A DNA stretch of 64,000 nucleotides from Hyphomicrobiales bacterium. GTDB lineage: Bacteria; Pseudomonadota; Alphaproteobacteria; Rhizobiales; Rhizobiaceae. The position numbers and the translations under genes are program-made. Below the pieces are notes generated by a model. That model did not search any database. It saw only the letters and a program-made list of their open reading frames with translations, and had not been told where the DNA came from. The first letter of the stretch is position 1. Each line of letters begins with the position of its first letter. Shown piece by piece: positions 51,110 to 60,559 of the stretch. The stretch lies in the NCBI GenBank assembly GCA_900472675.1, contig UCJA01000010.1, forward strand, positions 124,001 through 188,000, in the 5' to 3' direction.

Positions 51110-53737
51110 ATGGATCATGTCGCCGATGATGCGGTGAGGCCGTATTGGTCTTTGCCGCAGGAGGCGCTTCTTGCCACCCTTCATGCCTCGCCGAAAGGCC
51201 TTGCAGCAGAGGATGCGGCACGTCGGCTGAAGGAAACCGGCGCCAATACGCTGGGCAAGGACCGCAGCCTTGCTGCGTTTACCGTCCTCTGGCGCCAGTT
51301 CCGCAGTCCGCTCGTGCTGATCCTGGTGATCGCGGCTGCCATTTCCGCCTCCGTTGGGGAAGCCCACGAGGCCATCATCATCGGCATCATTGTTCTCGCC
51401 AGCTGCCTGCTCGGGTTCTTCCAGGAGTATGGCGCCTCGCGGGCGGCCGAGACGCTCAAGCAAAGGCTATCCCAGAAGACATATGTCCTGCGGGACGGCG
51501 CAAGCACGGTGATCCGGGCCGACGAGGTCGTGCCCGGCGACGTGCTGCAATTGTCGGCTGGTAGCCTCATTCCCGCCGACGGCATCATCCTGGAGGCGCG
51601 TGACTTCAACGTCAGCGAGGCTGTGCTCACAGGAGAGACCTTCCCGGTCGTCAAGTTGCCCGGGCTGGCGGAGCCGGATGCGCCGCTTGCCCGGCGCGGC
51701 AATGCGGTCTTTGCCGGCACCTCGGTGCGCAGCGGCACAGGCTCCATCCTGGTCGTGAAGACCGGAATCCATACGGAATTCGCGGCCATCGCCGCAAGCC
51801 TGCAGCGCCAGGTGCCGGAAACGGAATTTGCCAAGGGGATCCGTCGGTTCGGCGTGCTGATGACGCAGATCATGTTCGTCATGGTCATCTTGGTGTTTTT
51901 CGCCAACGCGCTCTTGGGCCGGCCGCTGATCGATTCCATCCTGTTCTCGCTGGCTCTCGCGGTCGGGCTGACGCCGGAGCTTCTTCCGGCCATCATCAGC
52001 GTCACGCTTGCCCGCGGCGCCCGCGCTATGGCCAGGAACGGCGTGATCGTGCGCCGGCTCGAGGCGATCGAGAATCTCGGCAGCATGGATATCCTGTGCA
52101 CCGACAAGACTGGGACGCTGACCGAAGGCGTGATCCACCTGGACGGCTGGACGGATCCCGAAGGGCACCCTTCAGAGCGGGTACTGCTGCTCGCCCGCCT
52201 CAATGCGACGCTGCAGAGCGGTATGGCCAATCCGCTGGACGAGGCGATTGTGGGAGCACCGTCCAGCGATCCGCAGGAAAAGGCCTGGGTGAAGCGCGAC
52301 GAGATCCCTTATGATTTCATCCGCAAGCGGTTGTCCGTCGTCGCGACCGCGCCGGAGGGTGATACCCGGCTGATCTGCAAGGGATCAGTCGATACGGTGC
52401 TTTCGATCTCGACCTCGTTTTGGACCGCAGGCGGCGACGCGCCTCTCGACGACGATGCCCGGCAGGCCCTGGTGGAGCGGTTCCGCGCCTGGAGCGAGGA
52501 AGGCTACCGTGTCCTCGGTATCGCCACCCGCCCTTTGGACGCAGCTGGCCCGTTTGGCCGGGATGATGAAGCTGCGCTCTGCTTTGTAGGCTTCCTGCTC
52601 TTCCTCGATCCGCCCAAGCAGGGCATCCGGGAATGTCTGGCCAAGCTTTCCACCCGCGGCATCGCCGTCAAGATGATCTCGGGCGACAACCGCTATGTGG
52701 CCGCCCATCTCGCTGCCGCCGTCGGGCTGCCGTGCGCCCGCATCCTCACCGGTGCAGAGGTCTCGCAACTCTCGTCTTCGGGACTGGCGGCCAAGGCTGC
52801 CGAAACGGACCTGTTTGCCGAGATCGATCCCAATCAGAAGGAAAGCATCGTCAAGGCGCTGCGGTCGCGCGGTCATGTGGTCGGCTATCTCGGTGACGGC
52901 ATCAACGATGCGCCGGCCCTGCATGAGGCCGACATCGGCATTTCGGTCGACAGCGCCGTCGACGTGGCCCGCGAGGCGGCCGACATGGTGCTGCTGAAAC
53001 AGGATCTCGACGTGCTGGTGCAGGGCGTGGACGACGGTCGGGCGACCTTTGCCAACACGATGAAATACATCTCCATCACCACCAGCGCCAATTTCGGCAA
53101 CATGATCAGCATGGCGCTGGCATCGGTCGCGCTGCCTTTCCTGCCGCTTTTGGCCCAACAGGTCCTGCTCAACAACTTCCTGTCCGACATCCCCTCCTTC
53201 GCGATCGCGACCGACAATGTGGACGAGGAGGACCGGCTTCGCCCGCGGCACTGGGAGATCGGCTCCGTACGGCGGTTCATGCTCACCTTCGGGCTGATCA
53301 GCTCGCTGTTCGATCTGCTGACCTTCGGTTTCCTCCTCTATATGGCGGGCGAGGTCGAGAGCCAGTTCCAGACCGGCTGGTTCGTCGAATCCGTGCTGAC
53401 CGAACTGTTGATCGTCTTCGTCATCCGCACCCGTAAAGCTTTCTGGAAAAGCCGGCCCGCACGTCTCCTGGCGGGCTTGACCATCGTCGTGGTGGCCGTG
53501 ATCTTCGCCCTCCCCTTCCTGCCGGTTGGGCAGCTGTTCGGCTTCGTGCCGCTGCCGGTCCCGTTGCTGGTCGGTGTGGTCATCATCACCGCGCTCTATC
53601 TGCTCGCCTCGGAAATGGCCAAGCACTGGTTCTTCCGGCGCGAGGACCGCCGGCGGACCAAACGCAGAGGCACGCCGATCCGGCACCATCACGCAGCCCG
53701 GATCGCTCTGCCGCAGGCCGTTGATCCTGATCACTGA
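51110..53737 (+). CDS. mgtA: Magnesium-translocating P-type ATPase (MgtA-like)
   Basis: An 875-residue P3B-type ATPase of the inner membrane, importing Mg2+ at the cost of ATP. The phosphorylation motif is DKTGTLT at residues 332-338. The membrane motif VGLTPELLPAI (286-296) marks the Mg2+ subgroup and separates it from calcium pumps. The actuator motif is LTGETFPV (173-180) and the hinge is GDGINDAPAL. Ten membrane segments are expected. It follows the CBS genes by about 57 bases in the same direction. No Mg2+ leader or riboswitch is recognisable upstream. Confidence 0.9.
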   Translation: MDHVADDAVRPYWSLPQEALLATLHASPKGLAAEDAARRLKETGANTLGKDRSLAAFTVLWRQFRSPLVLILVIAAAISASVGEAHEAIIIGIIVLASCLLGFFQEYGASRAAETLKQRLSQKTYVLRDGASTVIRADEVVPGDVLQLSAGSLIPADGIILEARDFNVSEAVLTGETFPVVKLPGLAEPDAPLARRGNAVFAGTSVRSGTGSILVVKTGIHTEFAAIAASLQRQVPETEFAKGIRRFGVLMTQIMFVMVILVFFANALLGRPLIDSILFSLALAVGLTPELLPAIISVTLARGARAMARNGVIVRRLEAIENLGSMDILCTDKTGTLTEGVIHLDGWTDPEGHPSERVLLLARLNATLQSGMANPLDEAIVGAPSSDPQEKAWVKRDEIPYDFIRKRLSVVATAPEGDTRLICKGSVDTVLSISTSFWTAGGDAPLDDDARQALVERFRAWSEEGYRVLGIATRPLDAAGPFGRDDEAALCFVGFLLFLDPPKQGIRECLAKLSTRGIAVKMISGDNRYVAAHLAAAVGLPCARILTGAEVSQLSSSGLAAKAAETDLFAEIDPNQKESIVKALRSRGHVVGYLGDGINDAPALHEADIGISVDSAVDVAREAADMVLLKQDLDVLVQGVDDGRATFANTMKYISITTSANFGNMISMALASVALPFLPLLAQQVLLNNFLSDIPSFAIATDNVDEEDRLRPRHWEIGSVRRFMLTFGLISSLFDLLTFGFLLYMAGEVESQFQTGWFVESVLTELLIVFVIRTRKAFWKSRPARLLAGLTIVVVAVIFALPFLPVGQLFGFVPLPVPLLVGVVIITALYLLASEMAKHWFFRREDRRRTKRRGTPIRHHHAARIALPQAVDPDH
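53721..53734. promoter_or_regulatory. FixK/FNR box (TTGAT-CCTG-ATCAC)
   Basis: Nine of ten half-site bases match. It lies inside the last codons of the ATPase gene, with its centre 64.5 bases before the ATG of the small gene that follows, the same spacing as at other boxes in this block. Confidence 0.65.
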
Positions 53738-53791
53738 CGCTGCCGGCGCCGGGCGTATCCTCCATGGATTAACCACTTGAGGGAGGGTTCC

Positions 53792-54070
53792 ATGCCGTTG
53801 AAACTGAAATCCGGGTTTATGACATCGTCGGGGATCGAGGGTCGCCTGCTGATGGATTGCGGCGCGGGAGACCAGGTGGTCACCATTGATCTGGCGGCGC
53901 TTGAGGCCATTGCCGATCCGCCGCGGGCCGACGAATTCCGGCTGCAGGAGTATGTGCAGGCCTTCAGCCACATCGCCAGCGACAAGTTCGACCGGCGGGA
54001 TTTTGATGCCACCGGCCATGTCTGCGTCACAGCGGGGGATGCCCGCGACTGGCGAAGCCTGCACAGCTGA
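53792..54070 (+). CDS. Small hypothetical protein (92 residues)
   Basis: A 92-residue cytoplasmic protein with GAGGGAGGG shortly before the ATG. It has a repeated turn (KLKSGFMTSSGIEGRLLMD, quoted in part: SGFMTSSGIEGRL) and an acidic middle (DLAALEAIADPPRADEF), with no membrane segment. It may belong to the DUF1488 type of short proteins, but I am not sure. Its FNR box lies inside the preceding gene. Probably a small low-oxygen-induced protein of unknown role. Confidence 0.65.
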   Translation: MPLKLKSGFMTSSGIEGRLLMDCGAGDQVVTIDLAALEAIADPPRADEFRLQEYVQAFSHIASDKFDRRDFDATGHVCVTAGDARDWRSLHS

Positions 54071-54178
54071 TACCGACTGCACTCGCTGTGCTTGTGTGCG
54101 TCCATCGCTTTCCTATCATTCCGCGCAAAATGGTATATGCTACACGTGCTCATATTCCATGGGTGGTGGGCACAGTCG

Positions 54179-54811
54179 ATGCGACGCTATGTACTCAGAG
54201 AGAACATCCGGCGGTTCCACCAGATGCTGGTGGAGGCGGTCGCCGGAGACGAGCAGGCAAGGCTCAAATCCTTCGTGGACGAGGCAAGGGAGGAACTCTC
54301 GCTTCTCGAGCGTCTGTGGCTGGTCACCTGCCCGCAGCTGCGCATTCCGCTGACCCTCGGCAGCGAAGCCGAAGACATGCTCGACCGGGCCGTGATTGCC
54401 CATCACGCCGATTTCGGTAGCCTGCAGATCTGGGACGATATGGAGCAGGGGCTCTTTCTGATCGCGCAGAGCAACTTCGATCACGCGCTGGTCGATCGCT
54501 TCGCCTGCATGAAGGAAGGCGACGGCGTGATCTTCAGAACCCTGCGGGCCTCGCGGGACGTGATCGTGATCGCGGATATCGAGACCGACGGCTCGGCCAT
54601 GTCGCTGCGCAACTGGACGGCTGCCGCCGGCATCCGCGGGATCGTCAGCCGCCCGCTCAGCGGCGAAGGCGGCAGTTTCCTCGGCGCCTTCTCCACCTTC
54701 TATGCAAAGCCGGTAAGCATGACGACCGAGCAGCGCGACATGACGACGCTCTACGCCAACCGGTTCAGCCGCCTGATGGGCGACATGCTGGGCCGCCGCC
54801 AGTCCGCCTGA
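54179..54811 (+). CDS. GAF-domain-like protein
   Basis: A protein of about 210 residues. After an N-terminal helical part (ENIRRFHQMLVEAVAGDEQ) it has a GAF-like sensor fold, seen in LGSEAEDMLDRAVIAHHADFG, SLQIWDDMEQGLFLIAQ and GIVSRPLSGEGGSFLGAFST, in pieces of which only the general pattern is diagnostic. No output domain follows, so it may be a stand-alone sensor. The start at 54179 is uncertain, since the frame opens to 54092 and no clear ribosome-binding site is visible. It is convergent with the NAD synthetase gene. Confidence 0.65.
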   Translation: MRRYVLRENIRRFHQMLVEAVAGDEQARLKSFVDEAREELSLLERLWLVTCPQLRIPLTLGSEAEDMLDRAVIAHHADFGSLQIWDDMEQGLFLIAQSNFDHALVDRFACMKEGDGVIFRTLRASRDVIVIADIETDGSAMSLRNWTAAAGIRGIVSRPLSGEGGSFLGAFSTFYAKPVSMTTEQRDMTTLYANRFSRLMGDMLGRRQSA

Positions 54812-54819
54812 CCAGTACC

Positions 54820-56865
54820 TCAGTCGTTCGGGACGTTCTCTGCCAGTTCCCGCAGCCAGACCTTTGCGCTGCTGTCGGAGGGCGCCCGCCAGTCGCCGCG
54901 CGGCGAAAGCGAGCCGCCGGAGGTGATCTTCGGTCCGTTGGGGAGCGTCGATCGCTTGAACTGATTGGCGAAGAACCGCTTCAGGAACACCTCCGTCCAG
55001 TGGCGGATGTCACCCAGCGCATAGGCGCGGCGATCGGCATCCGGCAGGTCGACCGGCCAGGCACCGCGCTCCACCTCGCTCCAGGCGTGATGGGCCAGAA
55101 ACGCGATCTTGGACGGACGGAAGCCGTAGCGGCTGAGGTAGTAGAGCGTGAAATCCTGCAGCGGATAGGGGCCGACGATATCCTGCGTCGACTGGATCGT
55201 GCCATGCTCGCCCGGCGGCACCAGCTCCGGCGAGATCTCTGTGGCAAGGATCGCGTCGAGGATGCGCGCCGTTTCCTCGCTCACATCCCCTGATCCGGCA
55301 ACAAAGCGGATGAGATGCTGGATCAGCGTCTTCGAGACCGAGCCGTTGACGTTGTAGTGGGACATGTGATCGCCGACGCCATAGGTGCACCACCCGAGCG
55401 CCAGTTCCGACAGGTCGCCGGTGCCGACCACCAGTCCACCGTGCTGGTTGGCAAGCCGGAACAGATAGTCCGTGCGCAGTCCTGCCTGGACGTTTTCGAA
55501 GGTCACGTCATAGACCGGCTCGCCCCGGCCGAAGGGATGGCCGAGGTCCGTCAGCATCTGGCGGGCGGAGGGGCGGATGTCGATTTCCTCGCCGGTCACG
55601 CCCAGTGCATTGATCAGCGCCCAGGCGTTGGCCTTGGTGCTGTCCGATGTGGCAAAGCCTGGCAGCGTGTAAGCGAGCACGTTCTTGCGGTCGAGCCCGA
55701 TCAGATCCATGGCGCGGGTGGTGACGATCAGCGCCTGCGTCGAATCCAGGCCGCCGGACACGCCGATCACCGCATGCTTGAGGCCGGTGGCCGACAGGCG
55801 CTTGGCCAGTCCCTGCACCTGAATATTGTAGGCTTCGTAGCAATCCTCGCGAAGCCGGGCGGGATTGGCCGGCACATAGGGGAACCGTTCCACCGAGCGT
55901 CGCAGGGGCACCGGGTGATCCGGCTTTTCCAGCGAGAGGAAGACGCTGCGGAACGGGTTGCTGCTGCCAAGCTCCTGCCGGGCACAATCGCCGAAACTGT
56001 TGAGGCGCATGCGCTCCTGCCTCAGGCGACCAAGATCGATGTCCGCAGTCACGAAGGTGCCGCCGTCCGGAAAGCGGGGGGTCTCACCAAGGAGGTCGCC
56101 GTATTCGAAGATGGCGGCATGGCCATCCCAGGCAAGATCGGTGGTCGATTCGCCCGGGCCAGCGGCGGAATAGGCATAGGCCGATACGGTGCGCGCCGAA
56201 TGGCTGGCACAGAGAAGTCGCCGGGTGTCGGCCTTGCCAATGGTTATGTTGCTGGCCGACAGATTGAGCAGGATCTCGGCGCCGGCCATGGCGGCGCGGG
56301 TGGTGGGCGGCAGGGGCACCCAGACGTCCTCGCAGATCTCGACCGCGAAGGTGAAGGGTACCTCGCCGGTCGAGCGGAACAGGATGTCGGTGCCGAAGGC
56401 AACGGTCGTGCCGGCCACGTCGATCATTTGGCCGGTCACGGCGACGCCTGGCGCAAAGTGGCGGCGCTCGTAGAATTCGCGGTAGTTGGGCAGGTAGGAT
56501 TTCGGCACGACGCCGAGCACCGCACCCCGATGGATCACCACCGCCGTATTGTAGAGAGCCCCTTGATGCCGCAGCGGTGCGCCCACCACGATGATCGGAT
56601 AGAGCGACTTCGACGCTTCTAGAATGTCGCCAAGCGCCCGTTCCACCGCGTCGAGTAGCGGATCCTGGAAGAACAGGTCGTCGATCGCATAGGAGGAGAG
56701 ACCGAGTTCGGGAAACAGCATGATGGCGCAGTCGTCGTCGGCACCCTTTGCGACAAGCCGGAGCGTTTCATTTGTCGCAAACTCCGGATCGGCAACCTGG
56801 GCCGGCGGCACACAGGATGCGATCCGTACAAAATCATGGCTGTAGAGAGAAAAGAACTGCTTCAT
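54820..56865 (-). CDS. nadE: Glutamine-dependent NAD+ synthetase
   Basis: A 681-residue two-domain enzyme that makes NAD+ from deamido-NAD+, ATP and glutamine. The N-terminal nitrilase-type glutaminase (about 1-330) has Glu in LFPELGLSS, Lys in PKSYLPNYREFYE and the catalytic Cys in EICEDVW. The C-terminal synthetase has the PP-loop SGGLDSTQAL and TSDSTKANAWA. I chose ATG 56865 (MKQFFSLYSHDFVRIA), the family start; the frame continues to 56961 without support. It sits in a low-oxygen block, unusual for this housekeeping enzyme; a second copy may exist elsewhere. Confidence 0.92.
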   Translation of the reverse strand: MKQFFSLYSHDFVRIASCVPPAQVADPEFATNETLRLVAKGADDDCAIMLFPELGLSSYAIDDLFFQDPLLDAVERALGDILEASKSLYPIIVVGAPLRHQGALYNTAVVIHRGAVLGVVPKSYLPNYREFYERRHFAPGVAVTGQMIDVAGTTVAFGTDILFRSTGEVPFTFAVEICEDVWVPLPPTTRAAMAGAEILLNLSASNITIGKADTRRLLCASHSARTVSAYAYSAAGPGESTTDLAWDGHAAIFEYGDLLGETPRFPDGGTFVTADIDLGRLRQERMRLNSFGDCARQELGSSNPFRSVFLSLEKPDHPVPLRRSVERFPYVPANPARLREDCYEAYNIQVQGLAKRLSATGLKHAVIGVSGGLDSTQALIVTTRAMDLIGLDRKNVLAYTLPGFATSDSTKANAWALINALGVTGEEIDIRPSARQMLTDLGHPFGRGEPVYDVTFENVQAGLRTDYLFRLANQHGGLVVGTGDLSELALGWCTYGVGDHMSHYNVNGSVSKTLIQHLIRFVAGSGDVSEETARILDAILATEISPELVPPGEHGTIQSTQDIVGPYPLQDFTLYYLSRYGFRPSKIAFLAHHAWSEVERGAWPVDLPDADRRAYALGDIRHWTEVFLKRFFANQFKRSTLPNGPKITSGGSLSPRGDWRAPSDSSAKVWLRELAENVPND

Positions 56866-56975
56866 AATGTCCCGCCATACCGGGCGCTGTCGCAATGCGC
56901 CGATGTTGATCTCTGTCTCCGGCCTCAGCCGATAACCGGTCCAAGCCGATAAGTAGAGCACATCGCGCCAATGGT

Positions 56976-57963
56976 TTAGTCCCTTTTCGCATTTAGTGCA
57001 GGCGGCGACGGTTGGAGTGTCGCGTCCCGGGCCGGCAGGTCCTGTTCATTGGCCGATCTCTGCAGTGCCTTGACCAGCAGGTCGTATTTCACCTGCGTTA
57101 CCTTGATCGCCCGGTACCAGTCGACCAGGTCGCCCCAGGGATCGTTTGATCTTGCTGAGCCCGGCGATAAAGGCCGAGATCGTCCCGATCTCCGTCTGGC
57201 CGCTGAGCACGAGATAGCCGCCGACCCCGAGAATCCCGGCAAAACCGATCTGGGTGAGCAGGTTCATCAGGAAGTTCATGACGAACTTGATCTTGTAGAT
57301 GCCCATGTTGAGGACGAAGATCCGGTCGATATGCTGGGCCTGCCGGCCATCGGGATCCAGCGCGGCGCCGGCCTCGACGATGCCGCGGCTCATCTTCCGG
57401 GTCTCGCCGATCTTCAGCCCGACCCGCCGGTTGACCGCCGCCTGCATGAAGGGCACGAAGCCGAACTGCGGGCAAAACACCACCACAACCACGAGCGCCA
57501 TAATGGGCTGCAGATAGATCAGGTAGCCGGTCACCATCACGAGAATGCCGCCCTGCAGCAGCGGCTGGGACAGGGCGTCGCCAACGAAGGTGCCGACAGG
57601 CTCCGCTTCTGCCACCACGATGGCGATCTGGATGCCCTCGGCTTCCGTGCTGGTGGAAGGGGAAGCCGCCTGCGCGACAAAGACCGCGCGCCTCAGCCAG
57701 CGCACGGACTGCTCGCCGACCCAGTTGCGGTAGACGTTCAGCAACAGCTTCACCAGCCCCTCGGCGAGAGCGCAGGCAAGGTAGAGCGCCACGAGCAGCA
57801 GCACGTCATGGAGCGGGTTCTGCTCGGTGATGGTGTTGACGATGCGCCGGTTGAGTTCGATGGGAACGACACCAAGCAGGAGAAGCACGGTCGACAGGCC
57901 GGCAAGCGCCGCCTGGTTCCACCCGCTCACCTTGAGAACGAACCGGAAGAATGATGCCGGCAA
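56976..57963 (-). pseudogene. ABC exporter transmembrane domain gene, frameshifted
   Basis: The main frame (57046 to about 57963, possible TTG start after GGAGGG; an ATG at 58014 is the alternative) encodes an ABC exporter membrane domain with helices such as AALAGLSTVLLLLGVVPIE and ILVMVTGYLIYLQPIMALV. Near 57145-57147 (TTT on plus, AAA in the gene) the natural product switches frame. Removing one A restores GLSKINDPWGDLVDWYRAIK and continues to a TAA at 56976. As written the protein ends in an unrelated tail. No nucleotide-binding domain follows, so even the intact product was a membrane half only. It is a pseudogene or a sequencing error. Confidence 0.75.
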
Positions 57964-58037
57964 GACCTGGAACCCTCCATGCGATGCCAGTCTCCGGCAC
58001 GCCGGCGCTGACAATAGGAGGCTTTCGGCAGCGCTGA

Positions 58038-58051
58038 TTGACCCGTATCAA
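58038..58051. promoter_or_regulatory. FixK/FNR box (TTGAC-CCGT-ATCAA)
   Basis: A full match to TTGAY-N4-RTCAA between the divergent frameshifted ABC gene and glycerate kinase. The centre is about 95 bases from the glycerate kinase start and about 81 from the likely ABC gene start. Confidence 0.75.
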
Positions 58052-58139
58052 ACGGTCGGCACCTCCGGTTGCCGCCGGTTGACGCTTGTCCAGCGCCATG
58101 GTCGAAGGGACTGGGCAGGAGCGAAGCAGGGAGGTGCAG

Positions 58140-59408
58140 GTGCGCGACAGGGAACTCTTGGCGGCGATGTTTTCGGCCGCAGTGACGGCGGCCGATCCGG
58201 CAAGCGGCCTTCGCGCCCACCTTCCGGATCCCCCGGCAAAGGGACGCACCGTGGTGATCGGCGCCGGCAAGGGTGCGGCACAGATGGCTGCGGCGCTCGA
58301 GCTGATCTGGTCGGAGGTCCACCCCGGTCATCCGCTCGAAGGCCTGGTCGTCACCCGCTACGGCTATGGTTGCGAGACGCGGTTCGTCGAGATTGTCGAG
58401 GCCGCTCATCCGGTGCCCGACGCGGCAGGCCTTCACTCCGCCAGGCGCCTGGTTGAAGCAGTGAATACGCTGACGGAAGATGACCTGGTGATTGCGCTCA
58501 TCTGCGGTGGTGGTTCGGCGCTTCTTCCGGCACCGCCTTCGGGCCTGACACTTGCCGACGAGATCGTGCTCAACGAGATCCTGCTCGCCTCCGGCGCACC
58601 GATCTCGGCCATGAACGTCCTGCGCAAGCACCTCTCTACCATCAAGGGCGGCAGGCTTGCCGCGGCGACGAAGGCGCGGGTGGTCAGCATGATCGTCTCC
58701 GACATCCCCGGCGATAATCCGGCCTTTGTCGCATCGGGACCAACCATTCCCGACCGGACGACCCGCCACGACGCGCTTTCCATCGTCGAGCAGTACGGGC
58801 TGGATCTGCCCGACCGCATGATCGCGCATCTCCATTCACCGGCAGCAGACGCGCCGACGCCGGACCAACCGGTGTTTGCCCGCCATGAACACCATGTCAT
58901 CGCGTCGGCAGGCGTATCGCTGGAGGCTGCAGCCGCCGTGGCGCGCGCCCATGGCGTGACGCCGCATATTCTGTCCGATGCGATCGAGGGCGAGGCGCGG
59001 GATGTGGCCCTGGTGCATGCCGCACTGGCCCGGGAAGTGGCTTTGCGCAACCGACCCTTCACCCGCCCGGCCGTGCTGCTGTCCGGTGGTGAAACCACCG
59101 TGACGCTCCGGACAAAAGGTGGCAGGGGAGGACGCAACGGCGAGTTCGCTCTGGCTCTCGCGCTGGCAATCGATGGTTACGCGATTACTGCCCTGGCTGC
59201 AGATACGGATGGCATCGACGGATCGGAAGCCAATGCCGGCGCCTATGTGGACGGCGAAACGGTGCGTCGTCTGCGCGCGGGGCTCGACGGTCGCGCGCTG
59301 CTCGACGCCAACAACAGTTTCGAGGCGTTTTCAGGCCTCGGCGACCTGTTCGTCACGGGGCCGACGGGAACCAATGTCAACGATTTCCGGGCCATCCTCA
59401 TCCGCTGA
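58140..59408 (+). CDS. Glycerate kinase, MOFRL-type (GckA/TtuD-like)
   Basis: A protein of about 422 residues that phosphorylates glycerate, feeding 2-phosphoglycerate into lower glycolysis. Family parts are [34 protein letters not shown] glycine-rich loop, and the MOFRL C-terminal domain with [10 protein letters not shown] and [17 protein letters not shown] chose the GTG at 58140 because AGGGAGG lies 5 bases upstream and it gives the usual family start ([15 protein letters not shown]); 58098 and 58086 are alternatives. The name hydroxypyruvate reductase is sometimes used for this family, but the fold here is glycerate kinase. Confidence 0.87.
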   Translation: MRDRELLAAMFSAAVTAADPASGLRAHLPDPPAKGRTVVIGAGKGAAQMAAALELIWSEVHPGHPLEGLVVTRYGYGCETRFVEIVEAAHPVPDAAGLHSARRLVEAVNTLTEDDLVIALICGGGSALLPAPPSGLTLADEIVLNEILLASGAPISAMNVLRKHLSTIKGGRLAAATKARVVSMIVSDIPGDNPAFVASGPTIPDRTTRHDALSIVEQYGLDLPDRMIAHLHSPAADAPTPDQPVFARHEHHVIASAGVSLEAAAAVARAHGVTPHILSDAIEGEARDVALVHAALAREVALRNRPFTRPAVLLSGGETTVTLRTKGGRGGRNGEFALALALAIDGYAITALAADTDGIDGSEANAGAYVDGETVRRLRAGLDGRALLDANNSFEAFSGLGDLFVTGPTGTNVNDFRAILIR

Positions 59409-59423
59409 CAGCCCGGTAATGCG

Positions 59424-60329
59424 CTACTGAAGCTGCGGCTTGCGCAGGAAATCGTTGCGGTCGGCGGAGCGAATCCTAAGCCAGGCCTCACGCCCATCCC
59501 GAAGCACCCGCATCGGGATCTCTGCGCCGGGCGGGCCGCTGTCCCAGACCTTGCGATAGAAATCGGCCAGGCCGTCCACTTCCCCGTCGCGGATCTCGGA
59601 GATGATATCGCCGCGCCGCAGCCCGGCCTTGGCCGCCGGTCCGTCTTCCGTAACGCTCATCACCACCACATCGCCATTGGCTTCCGCCGAAAAGGCCCCG
59701 AGCCAGGGGCGCGGCGGCGTGCTGAACTCGCCCTGGTGCAGCAGGCTGTCCAGGATCGGGCGCAAGAGGTTGATCGGCACGACCATGTTGATGTCGGTGA
59801 CTTCGCCGGAGCGGCTCATCTGCAGACGCAGCGAGCCAATCCCGAGCAGCTTGCCCTCGTCGCTGATCAAGGCAGCACCTCCCCAGGACGGATGGGCCGG
59901 CGTCGTGAAGATCGCCTCGTCGAGGAGATATTCCCAGTAGCCGGCGAACTCTTGCTTGGCGACGATGGAGCCACTGACGATCTCGCCTTCGCCGTCGGCA
60001 AAGATGATCGCGTCGCCGACGAAGGCACCGTCGGAATCCCCGAGTGGCAGTGCCGGCAGATCGAGAGGCGCAAGCGCCTGGACGAGGCCAAAGCCGGTCT
60101 GCTGGTCGAAGGCGAGCGCATGTGCCGGAACGACGCGGCCATCGTGGCGCGTCAGCCAGACGTCTTCGGCCTCGGTGATCAGGTAGCCGATGGTCAGCAC
60201 CAGACCATTCTCACGGATGACCACGCCGCTTCCTTCGCGACGGGTGCCGAGCGCACCTGCGGTAAATGCATTTTCGGGGATGGAGGCGCGCAAGGTTACG
60301 ACCGAACGCTTGATGTTCTCAATATCCAT
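59424..60329 (-). CDS. Trypsin-like/HtrA-fold protein with PDZ domain lacking the catalytic triad
   Basis: A 301-residue protein with the layout of a small DegP/HtrA-type protease domain (about 1-200) and one PDZ domain (about 205-290, WLGAFSAEANGDVVVMSV). Aligned by eye to DegP, the catalytic positions are changed: His is Tyr49 (VLTIGYLITE), Asp is Gly79 (DQQTGFG) and Ser is Trp149 (AHPSWGGAAL). It has no signal peptide, so it may act in the cytoplasm as a peptide-binding chaperone or adaptor rather than a protease. It is convergent with glycerate kinase. Confidence 0.82.
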   Translation of the reverse strand: MDIENIKRSVVTLRASIPENAFTAGALGTRREGSGVVIRENGLVLTIGYLITEAEDVWLTRHDGRVVPAHALAFDQQTGFGLVQALAPLDLPALPLGDSDGAFVGDAIIFADGEGEIVSGSIVAKQEFAGYWEYLLDEAIFTTPAHPSWGGAALISDEGKLLGIGSLRLQMSRSGEVTDINMVVPINLLRPILDSLLHQGEFSTPPRPWLGAFSAEANGDVVVMSVTEDGPAAKAGLRRGDIISEIRDGEVDGLADFYRKVWDSGPPGAEIPMRVLRDGREAWLRIRSADRNDFLRKPQLQ

Positions 60330-60519
60330 GCTGCAATTCCACTGACCTGATCCGGCGTGGGCTCCGTCACTCCGGGCCGCCGCTCTTCGCTACCCAAGGT
60401 ATGATCCCGGGTGCACGGCTTCAAGATCTTCCCGCGCTTTGGCGGTTCGTGACGTCAGTTGGAGGAAGGTCTTCTTCTGCTGGCCTACTGTCCTCCTCTA
60501 AGGACATAACCTGCAGAGA

Positions 60520-60550
60520 CTTGCCCCTCCCCAGTTAAGGGAGGGGCAAG
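60520..60550. terminator. Hairpin after the DUF992 gene
   Basis: A perfect 12-bp stem CTTGCCCCTCCC (60520-60531) with its complement (60539-60550), loop CAGTTAA. It starts 10 bases beyond the leftward DUF992 gene stop. No T-tract follows, so termination is likely but not certain. The remaining gap to 60330 shows nothing else. Confidence 0.6.
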
Positions 60551-60559
60551 GTCAGGCAA

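Noticed and set aside
52385..54082. A 565-codon minus-strand frame opposite the Mg2+ ATPase
   Set aside because: It is antisense to a well-supported P-type ATPase and has a composition skewed as expected for a shadow frame.
56906..56919. FNR-like site TTGAT-CTCT-GTCTC upstream of NAD synthetase
   Set aside because: Only one half-site is good; the other matches 3 of 5 bases, below what I accepted elsewhere.
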